Program-made: the position numbers and the translations under genes | Notes under the pieces: model-generated | The model's database searches: none | Told to the model about the DNA's origin: nothing | What the model saw: the letters and a program-made list of their open reading frames with translations, nothing else | Shown: piece by piece, positions 34,473 through 47,034 of the stretch | Position numbering within the stretch: position 1 is the stretch's first letter | Layout: every line of letters starts with the position of its first letter | NCBI RefSeq assembly: GCF_016808095.1 | Contig: NC_068973.1 | Span: 20,131,501-20,195,500, forward strand | Direction: 5' to 3' | Origin: Vigna angularis | Lineage: Eukaryota > Streptophyta > Magnoliopsida > Fabales > Fabaceae | Length of the DNA stretch: 64,000 nucleotides

Positions 34473-35729
34473 AGGAGGTAAGTTCCCTCATACTTTTTCT
34501 TTGCATTTTATATATAAGGCATACATTGAGGACAATGCATAGTTTAAGTGTAGGGGTGTGATGTGGGGAAACAATTAATTTTGTTCCCTATTTTGTTTTT
34601 TTTTTTATAAATATTTGCATTGGATTTGAGAGTTTGAATCAGTAACTGGAATGATCATGAATTCAAGAGGAAAAAAATGAGTCATGTTGATATGAGTAAA
34701 TTGCTTCTATGATTTGCTGATTGAGTTGACTTGAGAATTTCCTGATTAAATCTTTTGTGAAAGAAATTTGAACCATGTGAGTTTTGAACTTAATGTTAAG
34801 GATGGACCACCATGTGCCAGACCTATTTTTCTTGTGTGAATTGCCCATGTTTTGTTGATACTCTAATAGTTAGCTTGATTCTGTGTTGTGCAACTAAGGA
34901 GAATATGCATGATTTGATATGATTGAGGCATTTCTTGTTTTATCTACTTGGCCAAATAAACTTGTCCTAACATTAATTCATTGGAACCCCCTTTGAGCCT
35001 TAAGCCTATTTTTCTTGTTCCTAGTCATTGTTAAATGAGAAAAGAAGAAAAAACATATGTTCCTTACCTTAGGAAAGAAGAAGGAGTAATGGATTCTGTT
35101 AGAAGTAAAGTGAGGAATAAGTGTGTGGGTAAGTACCTCACCCACAAAATAATAAAAAAAAAAGCAAAAAGGAAGATGAAAAGTTGGAGTTTTAAAAAGG
35201 AAAAAAAAGAAGAAAAGAAGAAGAAAGAAAAGTAAATCTTCCTTAAAAGAGCAAGAAATAGATTTGTTTTCGAAATCAAATATCATTACTCTTTCTATGT
35301 CAATTTCAAAAGCTCAGAAATACCAAGAAAATTTCCTACCTTTGCCTTGGCCTCATACAACCTTTAAAAAGTCCTCATGATCAATAATTGCATGTTTTCT
35401 GAAGTGTGTGAATGTTAGAGTCTTGCTAAATATCAATGGTGTCTACTTACATGGGTATTTTGAGTGTAAACACAAGCCAAAAACACTTGAGAGAGTTGGG
35501 AAGAAATACATTCATTTTGACTTGAGTGTTATCTTTCATATTTAATTTTCTTGGGAATTCAAAAAGGTCAACTCATGTGTGAAGAATAGAGTGATTTCAT
35601 TTGCATGTCCTTGCCTAAATGATTGACCTATGTCAGGTGTTGTTCATTCTTTTGATCCAAATGCAAATATGGAATAAAATGACTCAGACCAAAGTCTTGG
35701 AATTAATCAATTTTGCCCAGGAGTGCAAA
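34473..35729 (+). other. 3' untranslated internal region of the Athila-like element
   Basis: Non-coding spacer between the ORF and the polypurine tract. It contains a second polypurine-like run (tttaagtgtaggggtgtgatg near 34541) and an A/G-rich stretch at 35150-35235. ORFs across the purine-rich run are low complexity and were discarded. Confidence 0.6.
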
Positions 35730-35747
35730 AGGATAAGTGTGGGGGTG
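35730..35747 (+). other. Polypurine tract
   Basis: AGGATAAGTGTGGGGGTG directly precedes the TGATGAGTGC start of the 3' LTR, where plus-strand DNA synthesis would be primed. Confidence 0.8.
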
Positions 35748-38192
35748 TGATGAGTGCATATTTATGCCCACATTTATGCTTTAAAATTTAAATTTTTGAT
35801 GAGATATTTGTGTTTAAATAGTTGATTTAAAGAAGATTTGTGATGATTGGATTGATTGTGTTTGGAAATAAAAGGGGCGTAAAAAGTGTGTTTTAGCGCA
35901 TAAATTATTCTTGAATGTTCTAATGTTTATTTGTGCAGTTGAAATTATAAGTTTTATTGGTCCAAATGGAAATTCAAGGCCCAAAATCAGGTTTTATTTG
36001 AAAAATAATGTACAGATGGGCCAAACAGGAAACTTTTACCCTTGCACCTCCCAATTTCCCTACATACACCCTTCTCCTCTTAACCAGGCCCAATACTAAG
36101 CCAAACAGTAACCCTATTCTGAATACACCTCCTAAATTTTCCTACCCATACCCCTCATACCACTAACTAGTCAGACTTCACCAGATCATGCCACGTGGCA
36201 ATCCACCATTAACAGATTGAAGCACCCAGATGATGCCACATCACTGATCCTTTCACTAACTAGTGAACCACTCAGAACACGCCACCTCAGCCCTAACACA
36301 TGAGCATAATCTTCTCCACCTTCTCCACAGAAACCCTAGCCGCCAATGCCGCCAATGTCGTAAGTCGCCGTTCCGCTTCTACCGTACCATCCTCATCACC
36401 AACCAACTTCTTCTCCCTCCTTTCTCGCCGGAAGGCCACACTCGTCACCACCATGTTGTGCTGCCACCGTGAAACCACGCCGCCATGAAACCGCGGCACT
36501 CCTCCTCCTTCATCGCACCATTAACGGCGAGACCACCATCGCGAGACCTGACGCGAGTTCTTCATCCACCATCGCCAGAGCACTGTACGCCTCCTCCTCT
36601 GAAATCATCACCATCACGGCGCTGCAGAATGCCACCCAAAGCCGCGATCACTTCGCGATCCTCACCGTTGCCATGACCGCAACCATGCCGCAAGACCGCC
36701 GCCACCTTCCTTCTCCTTCGCGCAAGGGTTCGAAGCCGCCGCGACATTCATCGTCATCGCGCCTCTGTGAGTTCTTCCCGCTGCCACATCGCACGGCCAC
36801 CATCAACACGCGTCAGCCTTCGCCGTGAACCTCCATGGCCGCTGCAACCATCTCGCACTGTCATCTTCTCCTGCGTCGAACAGCAAGCCCTTTCCCCAAA
36901 TCTGAATCCTAATTTGGGAGAAAGGGGGAATGCCACGTGGCAGCGTGTTATTGGCCGCGTCCTTTCTCTGGTCAAAGCTGGTCAACAGGGGTTTTGGTGC
37001 AAATTTGGAGAATTATGAAGGGGCTAAAGTGCAGATAGGGGAAATTTCAGGACATTTATGCAATTTTGGAAAGTTAGAAAAGTTAAAAGATAAAATTCAG
37101 TTGTTAATTAATTTAATTAGAGAATATCAACAGAAAATATCTTCCAAATAATGTTATAATTATTCAAATCTTTTAGTTATTTGGAAGATATAAGATAAAA
37201 GATTCTGTCAACTGAATATTAAGAGTCCAAGTCCAATCAAGCCCTATATAAAGAGACCCAAGGGAGACTGGACTTCATTCATTCATTCTCTCATACTTTT
37301 CTCTCTCTTATTTTCATCTTGTATTCAACTCCATTCATGGAGAGCTAAGCATCTAGGGCTATTCTGCTGTAATTCCATGATGGATTCTGAGGTTATGTTC
37401 AATTAATGCAATTGTTTATTTTGATTATTAATTTAAGTTGTTCTCTCTCTATGTCTTTCATCTCTCTATCTTGTTAAAAGTAAAGATTTTTGCATCATAA
37501 TGTGTTTGAATCTACATGCATATTGATTATATGAGTTCTAGGGTTTCTATGTTTAATTGAGAATCTACTTTGATTTAATTTAGGAACTTTCATATGATTA
37601 AATGATTTTTACTATCAATTGAGAATGTACTTTGGTTGGTAGTAACAATTTCAACTATAATTAATTGAGAATTTACTTTGATTGATTAACTTTTAACTTG
37701 GTTAGGAGATTTAAGAATAGACATGATTAAACACAATAGAATTTGATTGAAAATGTACTTTGGTTGAATTTATTGTGAATAATCTAGAAAGGTTTTGCAT
37801 TTGATTGAGAATTTACTTTGGTTAAATGCATGATCGCCCTCGAATTAATTAAGAATGTACTTTAATTAATTTGAAACTTAAACAATAATCAATTGAATAA
37901 TTATCCGTGGATAACCGATGATGAATCTATCTTGGAAAAGCAGTGGAATTAGCCTATTTCATCGTAACTGTTTTTAAGTTTCTTATTTGTTCTTTAAACA
38001 TTCTCCAAACATTACTTTTATGCATAAGCATTGCATAGCATTCGTAAGAGTCAGATATTCAAAAGCATTTTCGTGTTCGTTGGGAGACGACTCAGGGTTA
38101 CTTTAGCCCTATCTACCTTCTTGAATACTACTTGGCAATACTGAAGTTGCCTTGAAAAGTATTAATTTGATAGCTTCAACGACAGCCTATCA
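35748..38192 (+). repeat. 3' LTR of the Athila-like element
   Basis: It is 2445 bp, with the same start and end words as the 5' LTR and the same internal landmarks (GC-rich block, TATA box near 37247, motif array 37556-37870). It is followed directly by the second copy of the ACATG target duplication. Confidence 0.9.
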
Positions 38193-39532
38193 ACATGTCT
38201 TGTAAAATGTAAAAAGTAAAGAATGGAGGTGATGATATGTATATAGCCTTTAACGTGTTGGACTCATGAAAATATTAAAAACAAATTAAGCTATTTTATT
38301 CTATTATTATATTTTTGGTTTAAGGCCTCGGTTGGTCCTCATTTTTGTATGGTAATCTCAGTTGAATCCTCATTTTTGCAACTGTCTCAATTGGGTCATA
38401 TATTTTGTAAAAATGAGCCAATTTTACCCTAACCGTTAAGTGCTCTCAGATGGTGTTAAATTTAGCTGATGTGTTTATGCTGATGTGCATTGTTTGATTA
38501 GATGGAATTTTTATTTAAATTAAAAAATTATGAGGTGGCAAAATTGAATTGATTTATATTAAAATAATATGTTAGGGATTGAAAAGGGTTAGAAAAAGGA
38601 AAGAGTGAATTGAAAAGGGAATTATGGATCTGGATATTAACCACTGAACGTTCTTCATCAAGTCAGGCCATGGGCCTCCCTGCCGGCCGCCGGTCACGGT
38701 CGGAGCTTCGCCGGTGCAATATCTCTCTGTCTCTCTATCTCTCTCTTTCTCTCTCCGAAGTTCAGATTCTCTCTTTCACTCTGTGTTGGAATTGGGTCTC
38801 TCCCATCGTTGTTGGTGTTTTGAGTGATGGGTATGCCCTGCCGATGTTCCCACACCTCACATATCATCGAAATCATCATCACCAGTCAAATGATAATGTA
38901 TAATCCATTAAAACCAAATAGAATTTGCCATAGTCAAATAATCTTAACTTCAGATTTTAATAAACCAAGGAATTCATTAGAAATAACATCAATGCTATAC
39001 TTTCATGTCTAAAGTTGAGCAGATTTCTTTCAGAGGCAGTTTTGTTCTGTTAGTATTTAAAGTGTCATTAATTGACCTTTTGATCACTAACCAAGTTAAA
39101 ATATTGGAGTAAAACATAATTCTCAAACCAAAATACTGTCACGGAAATTGTAAAAGAAAGGAGTCAATGAGTTATTTTGAAGATTTCTAAAATCCAAATT
39201 CAAATATAGCATATGCAATAATATATCAGAAAGTAAGACAAGATCAAACTAACAAATGTTAGTGGTATATCATTCATCGTAGACATATCAGAAGAAGAAT
39301 GACAATATCTCTTTCGGTTTCGCGGGCACCACATCAAACATGGCTAATTGCATTGAGAAAAAAACATCTCCCATGGAAGTCATAGGTCAATCCTGTACTT
39401 TAGAGCAAATTGCTTTTAATTTGAGACACCATTAGAGGTGACATAAACAAAAAAAGGAAAGGAAAATCCCAAAAATCTCTCTTTGTCTCTCCTTTCGAAC
39501 CTCTTCTCAGACTGCTACAAAACAATACAATT

Positions 39533-39634
39533 ATGTTGTCCACGCCAAACTCTTTCTCTATTAGGGCTTTCCCCAATCAGCAAACTATGCATCACCCAAG
39601 TGTCGAACTCGTAATCGTTGGTGACGGTAGTCTC
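39533..39634 (+). pseudogene. Short ORF of the second MULE, split by the chromovirus insertion
   Basis: An ATG at 39533 opens a frame of 34 codons up to the chromovirus target site (39634). If the retrotransposon and one copy of its GTCTC duplication are left out, the frame goes on for 13 codons from 49894 before a TGA. The first part reads MLSTPNSFSIRAFPNQQ and contains VELVIVGDGS. I do not recognise it. It could be the first exon of a captured gene, since the surrounding sequence (39480-39530) looks like a TC-rich 5' UTR. Confidence 0.3.
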
Positions 39635-42600
39635 TGTAACACCCAAATATTTTAAAGGGTATTACTGATAGTAGAGACTAAATTAATTTAATATCTCATA
39701 TAAACAATCAAACTTTATTTCAATTACTCCAAAGTACAATACCAAACATACAAACTTTAAACAATATAGTCTTCACCATTGAAATTTCAACTTATAAGTT
39801 TTACACAACATAATCTTCCCAATACAAATTTATTCTTTTTACAAAAATTCCTGAAAGTTTTTCCCCACATCTCTCTCATCTCTAAGCTTTTTCAACCGCA
39901 TCTGCAACATTATCTAAGCACATATAACATGAGTTATATGATCATAGTACAAACAAATAAGGGTAAGCCAACCATATCATAAAATCATTAAACTTGTAAT
40001 AAAAATATTATAATCATGTATTTTTGCAATTGATAAAATATCATTATTCCGATGTCATTAATTCATCATTATCAAAATCATCTTCCTCATTCCCATAAAT
40101 CTTACAAGTGTACCATGCATACTCATGAAGCCTTATGGTCAGACCGCTCTCTGCCTGCTTCCTTAAGCCTCACTTATATACTATGTCTTACTTTCTGAAG
40201 CCTTATGGTCAGACCCCTCTCTGCCTGCTTCTATAAACCTCAATGTTACTTTGTTCATACCAAACTCTCATGGTATAACTCGATCATACTACTCCCGGTA
40301 GTAACATCATTTCATAAGTAATGAATTTCTCATATCCACCCCAACATTTCATAAAACCAACAATTCATACCCTCTTATCCACCTAACTCAATCATGTTCA
40401 TTCTTTAATCATGAATTCATAATAACCCGTTTTGGTATCAATAAATTAAACACATTGCCAAATATCATGCTTCATATTATAAACTCATTTTGCTCATAAC
40501 GAGTATAACTCAACATATTTTCACCAAACAAAGATTATGGATCAACAAAAATATATCAACATATCTTAGGAACTACATAATAAAGTCTGGGCTCAATGTA
40601 ATAACAAATAAAATATATATGAAGTTTTTACCATGATAACGTTATGCATCTACAATTGACTTAGTTTATTTTATTTTCATCCTATTAGAGATCTTTCTTT
40701 ACCCCAATTGGTCACCGGAGAGGACCCAGATGTCTGAACGCATCAAACTCACCTTCAACGCCAGCACATATGACTAGTCACAACGCCAGGGCTGCTCTAT
40801 GATCAGGGATGTGCCAACTCAGGTTTTTAAGGTTCCTCTATCCTACCAACAAAGGGAGGCCCTTAATAATTTACAATTTATTTATTTAATTTATCTACCT
40901 TGTTCTCTTATGCTCTAAATCTAAAATACCTAATTTTAATATTTTACTTCCTCTCACAACAACCTCAAACAGTATCTGTATATTTAATACCCATATACAA
41001 GTTATTACAGAACCCTTTCTCCAAACCTTCCAACAAGATCAATTTCAGCCAACAAACTCATTCAATAAATTCATCACAATAAACATCCATAATAGAATTC
41101 ATACAAGATAATTATAAATAATTAACAATAATAAAATATTACTATAAATGGTCATAGAAGAATACAATATTTGACAATCATAAAAATAATCTTAATATAA
41201 AATTTTATGGGGAAACAAGAAGTTGAATCTGGCAGAGCCGGTTAGACAACTTCTAATCCATCCAACAATACAATATAATTAAATAACAAGAACAATACAT
41301 GTTTGGGGAAATAAGAAGTTGAATCTGGTAGAGCCGGTTAGACAACTTCTAATCCATCCAACAATACAATATAATTAAATAACAAGAACAATACATGTTT
41401 GGGGAAATAAGAAGTTGAATCTGGTAGAGCCGGTTAGACAACTTCTAATCCATCCAACAATACAATATAATTAAATAACAAGAACAATACATGTTTGGGG
41501 AAATAAGAAGTTGAATCTGGTAGAGCCGGTTAGACAACTTCTAATCCATCCAACAATACGATATAATTAAATAACAAGAACAATACATGTCTGGGGAAAT
41601 AAGAAGTTGAATCTGGCAGAGCCGGTTAGACAACTTCTAATCCTTCCAAAAATTGCAATAAAATAAATAAGTAAAGCAGTAAATAGTTTGGGGAAACAAG
41701 AAGTTGAATCTGGCAGAGCCGGTTAGACAACTTCTAATCCTTCCAAAAATGTAATAAAATAAGTAAGGAAAGAAATAAAAAAATTTGGGGAATCAAGAAA
41801 TTGAATCTGGCAGAGCCGGTTAGACAATTTCTAATCCTTCCAAACTACAATAAAATTAAATAAGGAAAACAATAAAATGTTTGGGGAAACAAGAAATTGA
41901 ATCTGGCAGAGCCGGTTAGACAATTTCTAATCCTTCCAAATTACAAAAATAAACAACTAATAACATACAAATGGCATAACATATTCAACATCACAATTTA
42001 CAACTATCACACTCGATATCAACACAAAAGCATACTCTCATTTAAATTCAAGATCATACATAAACAAAATATTCCATATTCAAGATTTAAGATCAAACAA
42101 AAGCAAAATATAGCATATTCAAGACTCAAGATAATATAAAAGGAATTACTCAAAGTTAGCTCCCCTTACCTCTATTCCAGACTTAGTTTCCTCTTCTCAA
42201 ACCGTTCTCCGGAAACTTCCAGAATTTCCCCTCTTCAACTAGAATTTCCTCCAACTCTCTTCTCTCACAATTTCTCTAGAATTTTGGTGTAAATCTTCAG
42301 CCTCCCCCCTTGGCTATTTATAACCAAAATTTTTACTATTCATTTTTACTATTCATTTTTACTATTCACTTTTACTATTCATTTTTACTATTCAAAAATT
42401 ATTTTTTATTCACCATTCTTATCTCTGAATGATTAATTCTACGTGGAGTGTTCTCTTCCAATATTTATTTTAATATTTTTTTTTAACCATTCACTATTCA
42501 CTATTCACTATTTACTATTTACTATTTACTATTTACTATTTACTATTCACTATTCACTTTTCTAAAAAAATCCTAAATAAATTATCAAAATTTTGAAGCT

Positions 42601-42726
42601 CTCCCTCTAGAATTACTATAATTTTATATCCAAAAATTTACATTTTTCTATCCATTAAAATTATTATTACTAATAAAATGCTAAAAATTACTATTAGAAA
42701 TATATATATTTTTTATGGGTCTTACA
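39635..42726 (-). repeat. 3' LTR of the chromovirus
   Basis: It runs (minus strand) from TGTAAGACCC at 42726 to GGGTGTTACA at 39635. It holds eight tandem hairpin repeats (41208-41940) and short T/A-rich microsatellites (ttactattcattt at about 42330-42397, ttcactatttac at about 42486-42558). It also holds a duplicated gaagccttatggtcagacc block (40127 and 40197). Confidence 0.9.
41208..41940. repeat. Eight tandem repeats of about 95 bp, each with a hairpin
   Basis: Each unit starts with ggggaaa(t/c)aagaa and contains AGAAGTTG ... CAACTTCT, an 8-bp inverted pair around a 21-base centre that itself has ctggc...gccgg. Copies begin near 41208, 41302, 41396, 41491, 41589, 41686, 41783 and 41880. 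The last two have AGAAATTG ... CAATTTCT, so both arms changed and pairing is kept. Confidence 0.85.
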
Positions 42727-42740
42727 TTCTCCCCAACAAC
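42727..42740 (-). other. Polypurine tract of the chromovirus
   Basis: On the minus strand GTTGTTGGGGAGAA directly precedes TGTAAGACCC, the start of the 3' LTR. Confidence 0.7.
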
Positions 42741-42795
42741 AATTATTTTCGCCCTCGAAAATTATCTATTTAATAAAAGACTTTTTAACAAAAGA

Positions 42796-45700
42796 CTACT
42801 TACAAAAGAGATATGGATATTCCTTTATCATAAATTCTTCCAATTCCCAAGTCATTTCCTCTGTGTCTTCATTCCAAAGTACCTTTACCGTGCGAATATC
42901 CTTTCCTCTTAGCTTTTTCATTTGAACATCTAGTATACGCACTGGTCCAACGTCCATTGTTAAATTTTCCTTGACCTGGATTTCATCAACTTCTAACACA
43001 TGCTTTGGATCTGGAATATACTTCCTCAGTTGGGATACATGAAAAACGTTATGCAATTTTGCCAATCGAGGTGGTAATGCTATCTCATAAGCCACTGGCC
43101 CAATCTTTTTGAGAATTTGATACGGTCCGAGAAATTTTGGTGTCAGCTTCCTCATCTTGATAGCTCTCCCGACTCCTATAGTTAGTGTTACTCGTAAGAA
43201 TACGTGATCTCCTTCTTCAAATTCTAACGGTCTTCTTCTTTTGTCAGCATATGACTTTTGTCTACTTTGAGTTGCTTTCATCCGATCTTGGATTAATTTT
43301 ATTTTTTCTGTGGTTCGCTGTAATAGCTCGGGTCCCACTGTCAGTGCTTCCCCATCTTGAAACCAACACAACGGGGTCCTACATCTTCTTCCATATAAAG
43401 CTTCATAGGGTGGCATACCAATACTGGAATGATAACTGTTGTTGTAAGTAAATTCTACTAATGGTAGTATCTCATTCCAACTTCCAAGATGGTCTAATAC
43501 ACAAGTTCTTAGCAAATCCTCCAAAGACTGAATAGTTCTTTCTGTTTGACCATCAGTCTGAGGGTGATAAGCCGAACTCATCCTCAACTGTGTTCCCAGA
43601 GCCTTCTGTAGCGTCTGCCAAAACCTTGAAGTAAACCTTGGATCTCTGTCTGACACAATGCTTGTAGGTATGCCATGCAACCTCACTACTTCCCCGATGT
43701 ATAACTCCGTCAGCTTTTCTAGTGACATACATTGATTAATGGGCAAAAAGTGAGCGCTCTTGGTTAGTCTATCAACGATAACCCAGATAGAATCGTGACC
43801 TTTTGATGATTTTGGTAAATGTGTTACAAAGTCCATCGAGATACTATCCCACTTCCATTGAGGAATGTCAAACTGTCGTAACATCCCTCCCGGTTTTTTA
43901 TGCTCCACTTTTTCCTTTTGACACACCAAGCAGGCTGCTACAAACTCGGCCACATCCCTCTTCATTCCATTCCACCAAAATGACTCTTTCAGGTCCTTAT
44001 ACATCTTAGTCATACCTGGATGTATGCTAAGACGACTTTTATGGCCTTCATCCAAAATTAAATGTTTCAATTCACTCTTTGCAGGTATACACACTCTGTT
44101 CTTAAATCGAAGAATGCCATCTTTACTTAGAACGAACTCCCTGGCTTGATCGGTGTCCAACAACCTGATCCTTTGCTGCAACTCTTGATCCATTGACTGC
44201 TCAACCTTCACTTGTTCTAAGAAGTCACTAGTGATTACTAAATGACCACACCATATATGATCTCGGGTTAACTGCAACCCCAAGTTCATATCACGTAACT
44301 TTTCTAACAGTTCTAATTCCTTCACCATCAGTGTTGTTATCTGAGCTTGTCTCCTACTCAATGCATCTGCCACCACATTGGCTTTTCCTGGGTGATATAA
44401 AAGCTCGAAGTCATAGTCCTTCATATATTCCATCCATCTTCTTTGTCGCATGTTCAGCTCCTTTTGATCGAACAAATACTTTAGACTCTTATGGTCACTA
44501 AAAACTTGGAAACTTGCCCCATAGAGGTAGTGTCTCCATGTCTTTAATGCAAATACTACTGCTGCAAGTTCTATGTCATGCGTTGGGTAGTTCTTCTCAT
44601 GCGCCTTTAGCTGCCTAGATGCATAAGCTACAGGTCTCCTTCCTTGCATTAGGACGCACCCCAAACCTTGATATGACGCATCACAGTACACCTCAAAAGA
44701 TTTGTTGGAGTCTGGAATGATTAATACTGGTGCTGACGTTAGCCGTTGCTTCATATCTTCAAAACTGGCTTCGCACTTGTCAGTCCACAGGAATGGTTGA
44801 TCTTTACGAGTTAACTGAGTTAGAGGGCCTACAATCTTGGAAAACCCTTCGACGAAACGTCGGTAATAACCGGCTAATCCTACAAAACTTCGTACTTCAG
44901 TTACTGTTTTCGGCCGCTCCCACTTTAGCACAGCTTCCACTTTAGCTGGATCCACTGAGATTCCTTGAGCAGAAATCACATGACCCAAAAATTTTACTTT
45001 CTCTATCCAGAACTCACACTTTGACAATTTCCCATACAGTTGATGTTTTCTCAAAATTTCCAACGCCATCCTCAAGTGTTCTGCATGCTTTTCCTTATTC
45101 TCTGAATAGATAAGAATATCGTCTATAAATACTACCACGAACTTATCTAAACATGACCGAAATATCCTGTTCATGTAGTCCATAAAAATCGCTGGAGCAT
45201 TCGTCACGCCAAACGGCATTACTACGTACTCAAAGTGTCCGTAGCGAGATCTGAAAGCCGTCTTTTGTACATCTTCCGTCTTGACAAGAATCTGATGGTA
45301 CCCAGATCTGAGATCAATTTTCGAAAACACCTCTGCTCCCCTCAACTGATCTAATAGATCATCGATTCTTGGCAAAGGATATTTGTTCTTTATTGTAACC
45401 TTGTTCAACTGTCGATAATCCACGCACAACCTTGAACTTCCATCCTTCTTCTTCACCAGCAATACAGGAGCTCCCCATGGAGACACACTTGGACGGATAA
45501 ACTTCTTCTCCAACAGATCTTCGATTTGCTTTTTCAACTCTGCTAGTTCAGCAGGAGCCATTCTGTATGGAGCCATAGAAACCGGGCCAGCTCCGGGCAC
45601 TAGATCTATTGTGAAATCGATCTCTCGACTAGGTGGTAAACCTGGTACTTCTTCTGGAAAAACATCAACATATTCTTCTACCACAGGTATTCCGATGATT

Positions 45701-47034
45701 TGTTCTTCAGTATTTCCTCTTTTCTCCTGAGCTAACACCACATAGCAGGTAGCTCCATCTTTGATATCTTTCGCAACGACTCGAGTTGAGCTTAGTTCTA
45801 AATCGTTCAAATTTAGAAACTCTATCTTTTGTTTCCCGCAGTCAATAAGAACGTGATTGGCAGTCAACCAATCCATTCCCAAAATAATGTCTAGATTTTG
45901 AAGGGGTAAGCAGATCAAGTTCACTTTGAACTTGCGTCCTGCAATTTGGATCGGGCATCCGACACAGACTGAACTGGTCGCAATAGGTCCCGATGCTGGT
46001 GTAGAAACTACTAATTCACACCCTAGATCATGCATCGATAATCCGAGTCTTTCTAAACATGCTAGGGATATAAAGGAGTGTGTGGCTCCAGAGTCAAACA
46101 AAACATATACGGATTCTCCTAACAACATACAGGTATGTAAGATTAATGTACCTGGCTTAGTAGCCTCTTCTACAGACATTGCAAATACTCTTCCTGTTGC
46201 CCGGGGCTTTACTTCAGCAGAATCTTGTTGTTGTGGTTCACCCACTTTCTTTTTCTTTGGACAGACATTAGCAAAGTGTCCCGGATCATTGCAGATGAAA
46301 CATCTCTTCCCTTCAACTCTTTCCCCAATAAGTTTAGGGCAGTCACGTCTGAAATGTGCCCCTCCACACTCAAAACACTTCACTGTTCCTCGATATGATA
46401 ATTGTGGTTTTTCATAAGGTTTTTTGTTGAATTTCATTGAAGATTCTCCCTTTGCAAGTCTGGAAACTCTACTTGGATCAAACTCCAACAATTCTATCAT
46501 TCTGGCTTTCTCTACCAATGCTGGAAACTCTTGTATTTCCAATGGCATAAGTACCTTCTTCAGTTCATGCCTTAGTCCTCCCTCGAATTTTCGACATCTC
46601 CATTCTTCTGTGATATTCTGAGTATAAAACCTCGAGAGATAATTAAATTTTACTACGTACTCTTGTACTGATAACCTTCTTTGTTGTAAGGTCAGAAACT
46701 CCGCCTCCCTTGCAAATTTTGCACTGTTTGGAAAATATTTTTCCAAGAACCTTATCTTAAAGTTCTCCCAATTCACAGCCTCACCACGAACCGTCATCAA
46801 CTGTTGCATACTTTCCCACCAATATTCAGCCTCACCCACCAAAAGAAATGATGCATAAGTTAATTTTTGTTCTTCTGAGCAAGTTATTACCCGAAAAATC
46901 TTCTCGTTCTGCCTTAGCCAAGAGTCAGCCTCATCAGGAGTAGCCTCCCCATTAAATTTAGTTGGATCATGCCTTAAGAAGTCATTCAAGCTAGAATGAT
47001 TTTGAGGTACTTGATCAACTTGTTGTTGCTGCAT
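42796..47034 (-). CDS. Intact chromovirus gag-pol polyprotein (1412 residues)
   Basis: One open frame with no stop or frameshift codes for all the proteins of a Ty3/gypsy element. In order: a gag core (WWESMQQL, about 72-79), two zinc knuckles ([13 protein letters not shown] about 219-231 and [14 protein letters not shown] about 244-257), an aspartic protease ([11 protein letters not shown], about 311-321), and reverse transcriptase ([45 protein letters not shown], about 640). RNase H follows ([16 protein letters not shown], with FSDHKSL). Integrase has the H-H-C-C finger ending CLVCQKEK, a DDE core with [16 protein letters not shown] and [11 protein letters not shown], and the GPY/F-like [17 protein letters not shown]. 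The C-terminus is a chromodomain-like module ([34 protein letters not shown]), which in chromoviruses directs integration to heterochromatin. All catalytic residues I can check are present. Confidence 0.95.
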   Translation of the reverse strand: MQQQQVDQVPQNHSSLNDFLRHDPTKFNGEATPDEADSWLRQNEKIFRVITCSEEQKLTYASFLLVGEAEYWWESMQQLMTVRGEAVNWENFKIRFLEKYFPNSAKFAREAEFLTLQQRRLSVQEYVVKFNYLSRFYTQNITEEWRCRKFEGGLRHELKKVLMPLEIQEFPALVEKARMIELLEFDPSRVSRLAKGESSMKFNKKPYEKPQLSYRGTVKCFECGGAHFRRDCPKLIGERVEGKRCFICNDPGHFANVCPKKKKVGEPQQQDSAEVKPRATGRVFAMSVEEATKPGTLILHTCMLLGESVYVLFDSGATHSFISLACLERLGLSMHDLGCELVVSTPASGPIATSSVCVGCPIQIAGRKFKVNLICLPLQNLDIILGMDWLTANHVLIDCGKQKIEFLNLNDLELSSTRVVAKDIKDGATCYVVLAQEKRGNTEEQIIGIPVVEEYVDVFPEEVPGLPPSREIDFTIDLVPGAGPVSMAPYRMAPAELAELKKQIEDLLEKKFIRPSVSPWGAPVLLVKKKDGSSRLCVDYRQLNKVTIKNKYPLPRIDDLLDQLRGAEVFSKIDLRSGYHQILVKTEDVQKTAFRSRYGHFEYVVMPFGVTNAPAIFMDYMNRIFRSCLDKFVVVFIDDILIYSENKEKHAEHLRMALEILRKHQLYGKLSKCEFWIEKVKFLGHVISAQGISVDPAKVEAVLKWERPKTVTEVRSFVGLAGYYRRFVEGFSKIVGPLTQLTRKDQPFLWTDKCEASFEDMKQRLTSAPVLIIPDSNKSFEVYCDASYQGLGCVLMQGRRPVAYASRQLKAHEKNYPTHDIELAAVVFALKTWRHYLYGASFQVFSDHKSLKYLFDQKELNMRQRRWMEYMKDYDFELLYHPGKANVVADALSRRQAQITTLMVKELELLEKLRDMNLGLQLTRDHIWCGHLVITSDFLEQVKVEQSMDQELQQRIRLLDTDQAREFVLSKDGILRFKNRVCIPAKSELKHLILDEGHKSRLSIHPGMTKMYKDLKESFWWNGMKRDVAEFVAACLVCQKEKVEHKKPGGMLRQFDIPQWKWDSISMDFVTHLPKSSKGHDSIWVIVDRLTKSAHFLPINQCMSLEKLTELYIGEVVRLHGIPTSIVSDRDPRFTSRFWQTLQKALGTQLRMSSAYHPQTDGQTERTIQSLEDLLRTCVLDHLGSWNEILPLVEFTYNNSYHSSIGMPPYEALYGRRCRTPLCWFQDGEALTVGPELLQRTTEKIKLIQDRMKATQSRQKSYADKRRRPLEFEEGDHVFLRVTLTIGVGRAIKMRKLTPKFLGPYQILKKIGPVAYEIALPPRLAKLHNVFHVSQLRKYIPDPKHVLEVDEIQVKENLTMDVGPVRILDVQMKKLRGKDIRTVKVLWNEDTEEMTWELEEFMIKEYPYLFCK

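Larger units (their letters stand above)
28600..38192 (+). mobile_element. Complete non-autonomous Athila-like LTR retrotransposon, 5-bp target duplication
   Basis: The 9593-bp element is flanked by ACATG on both sides (28595-28599 and 38193-38197). It has two LTRs (28600-31076 and 35748-38192), both TGATGAGTGC...CTATCA, a primer site matching tRNA-Asp, a gag-pol-like ORF and a polypurine tract. The tRNA-Asp primer site, the long LTRs and the form of the protease are those of the Athila lineage of Ty3/gypsy. Most reverse transcriptase, RNase H and all integrase sequence is missing, so movement would need proteins in trans. The insertion site is empty in the tandem copy at 51945-51955. Confidence 0.9.

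Noticed and set aside
35035..35286. Lys-rich and Phe-rich ORFs on opposite strands
   Set aside because: They come from an A/G-rich untranslated stretch of the Athila-like element.
41208..41940. CRISPR-like array (regular repeats with similar spacing)
   Set aside because: Repeat plus spacer are both conserved between units, the array sits in an LTR of a plant retrotransposon and no cas-like gene exists. It is a tandem repeat.
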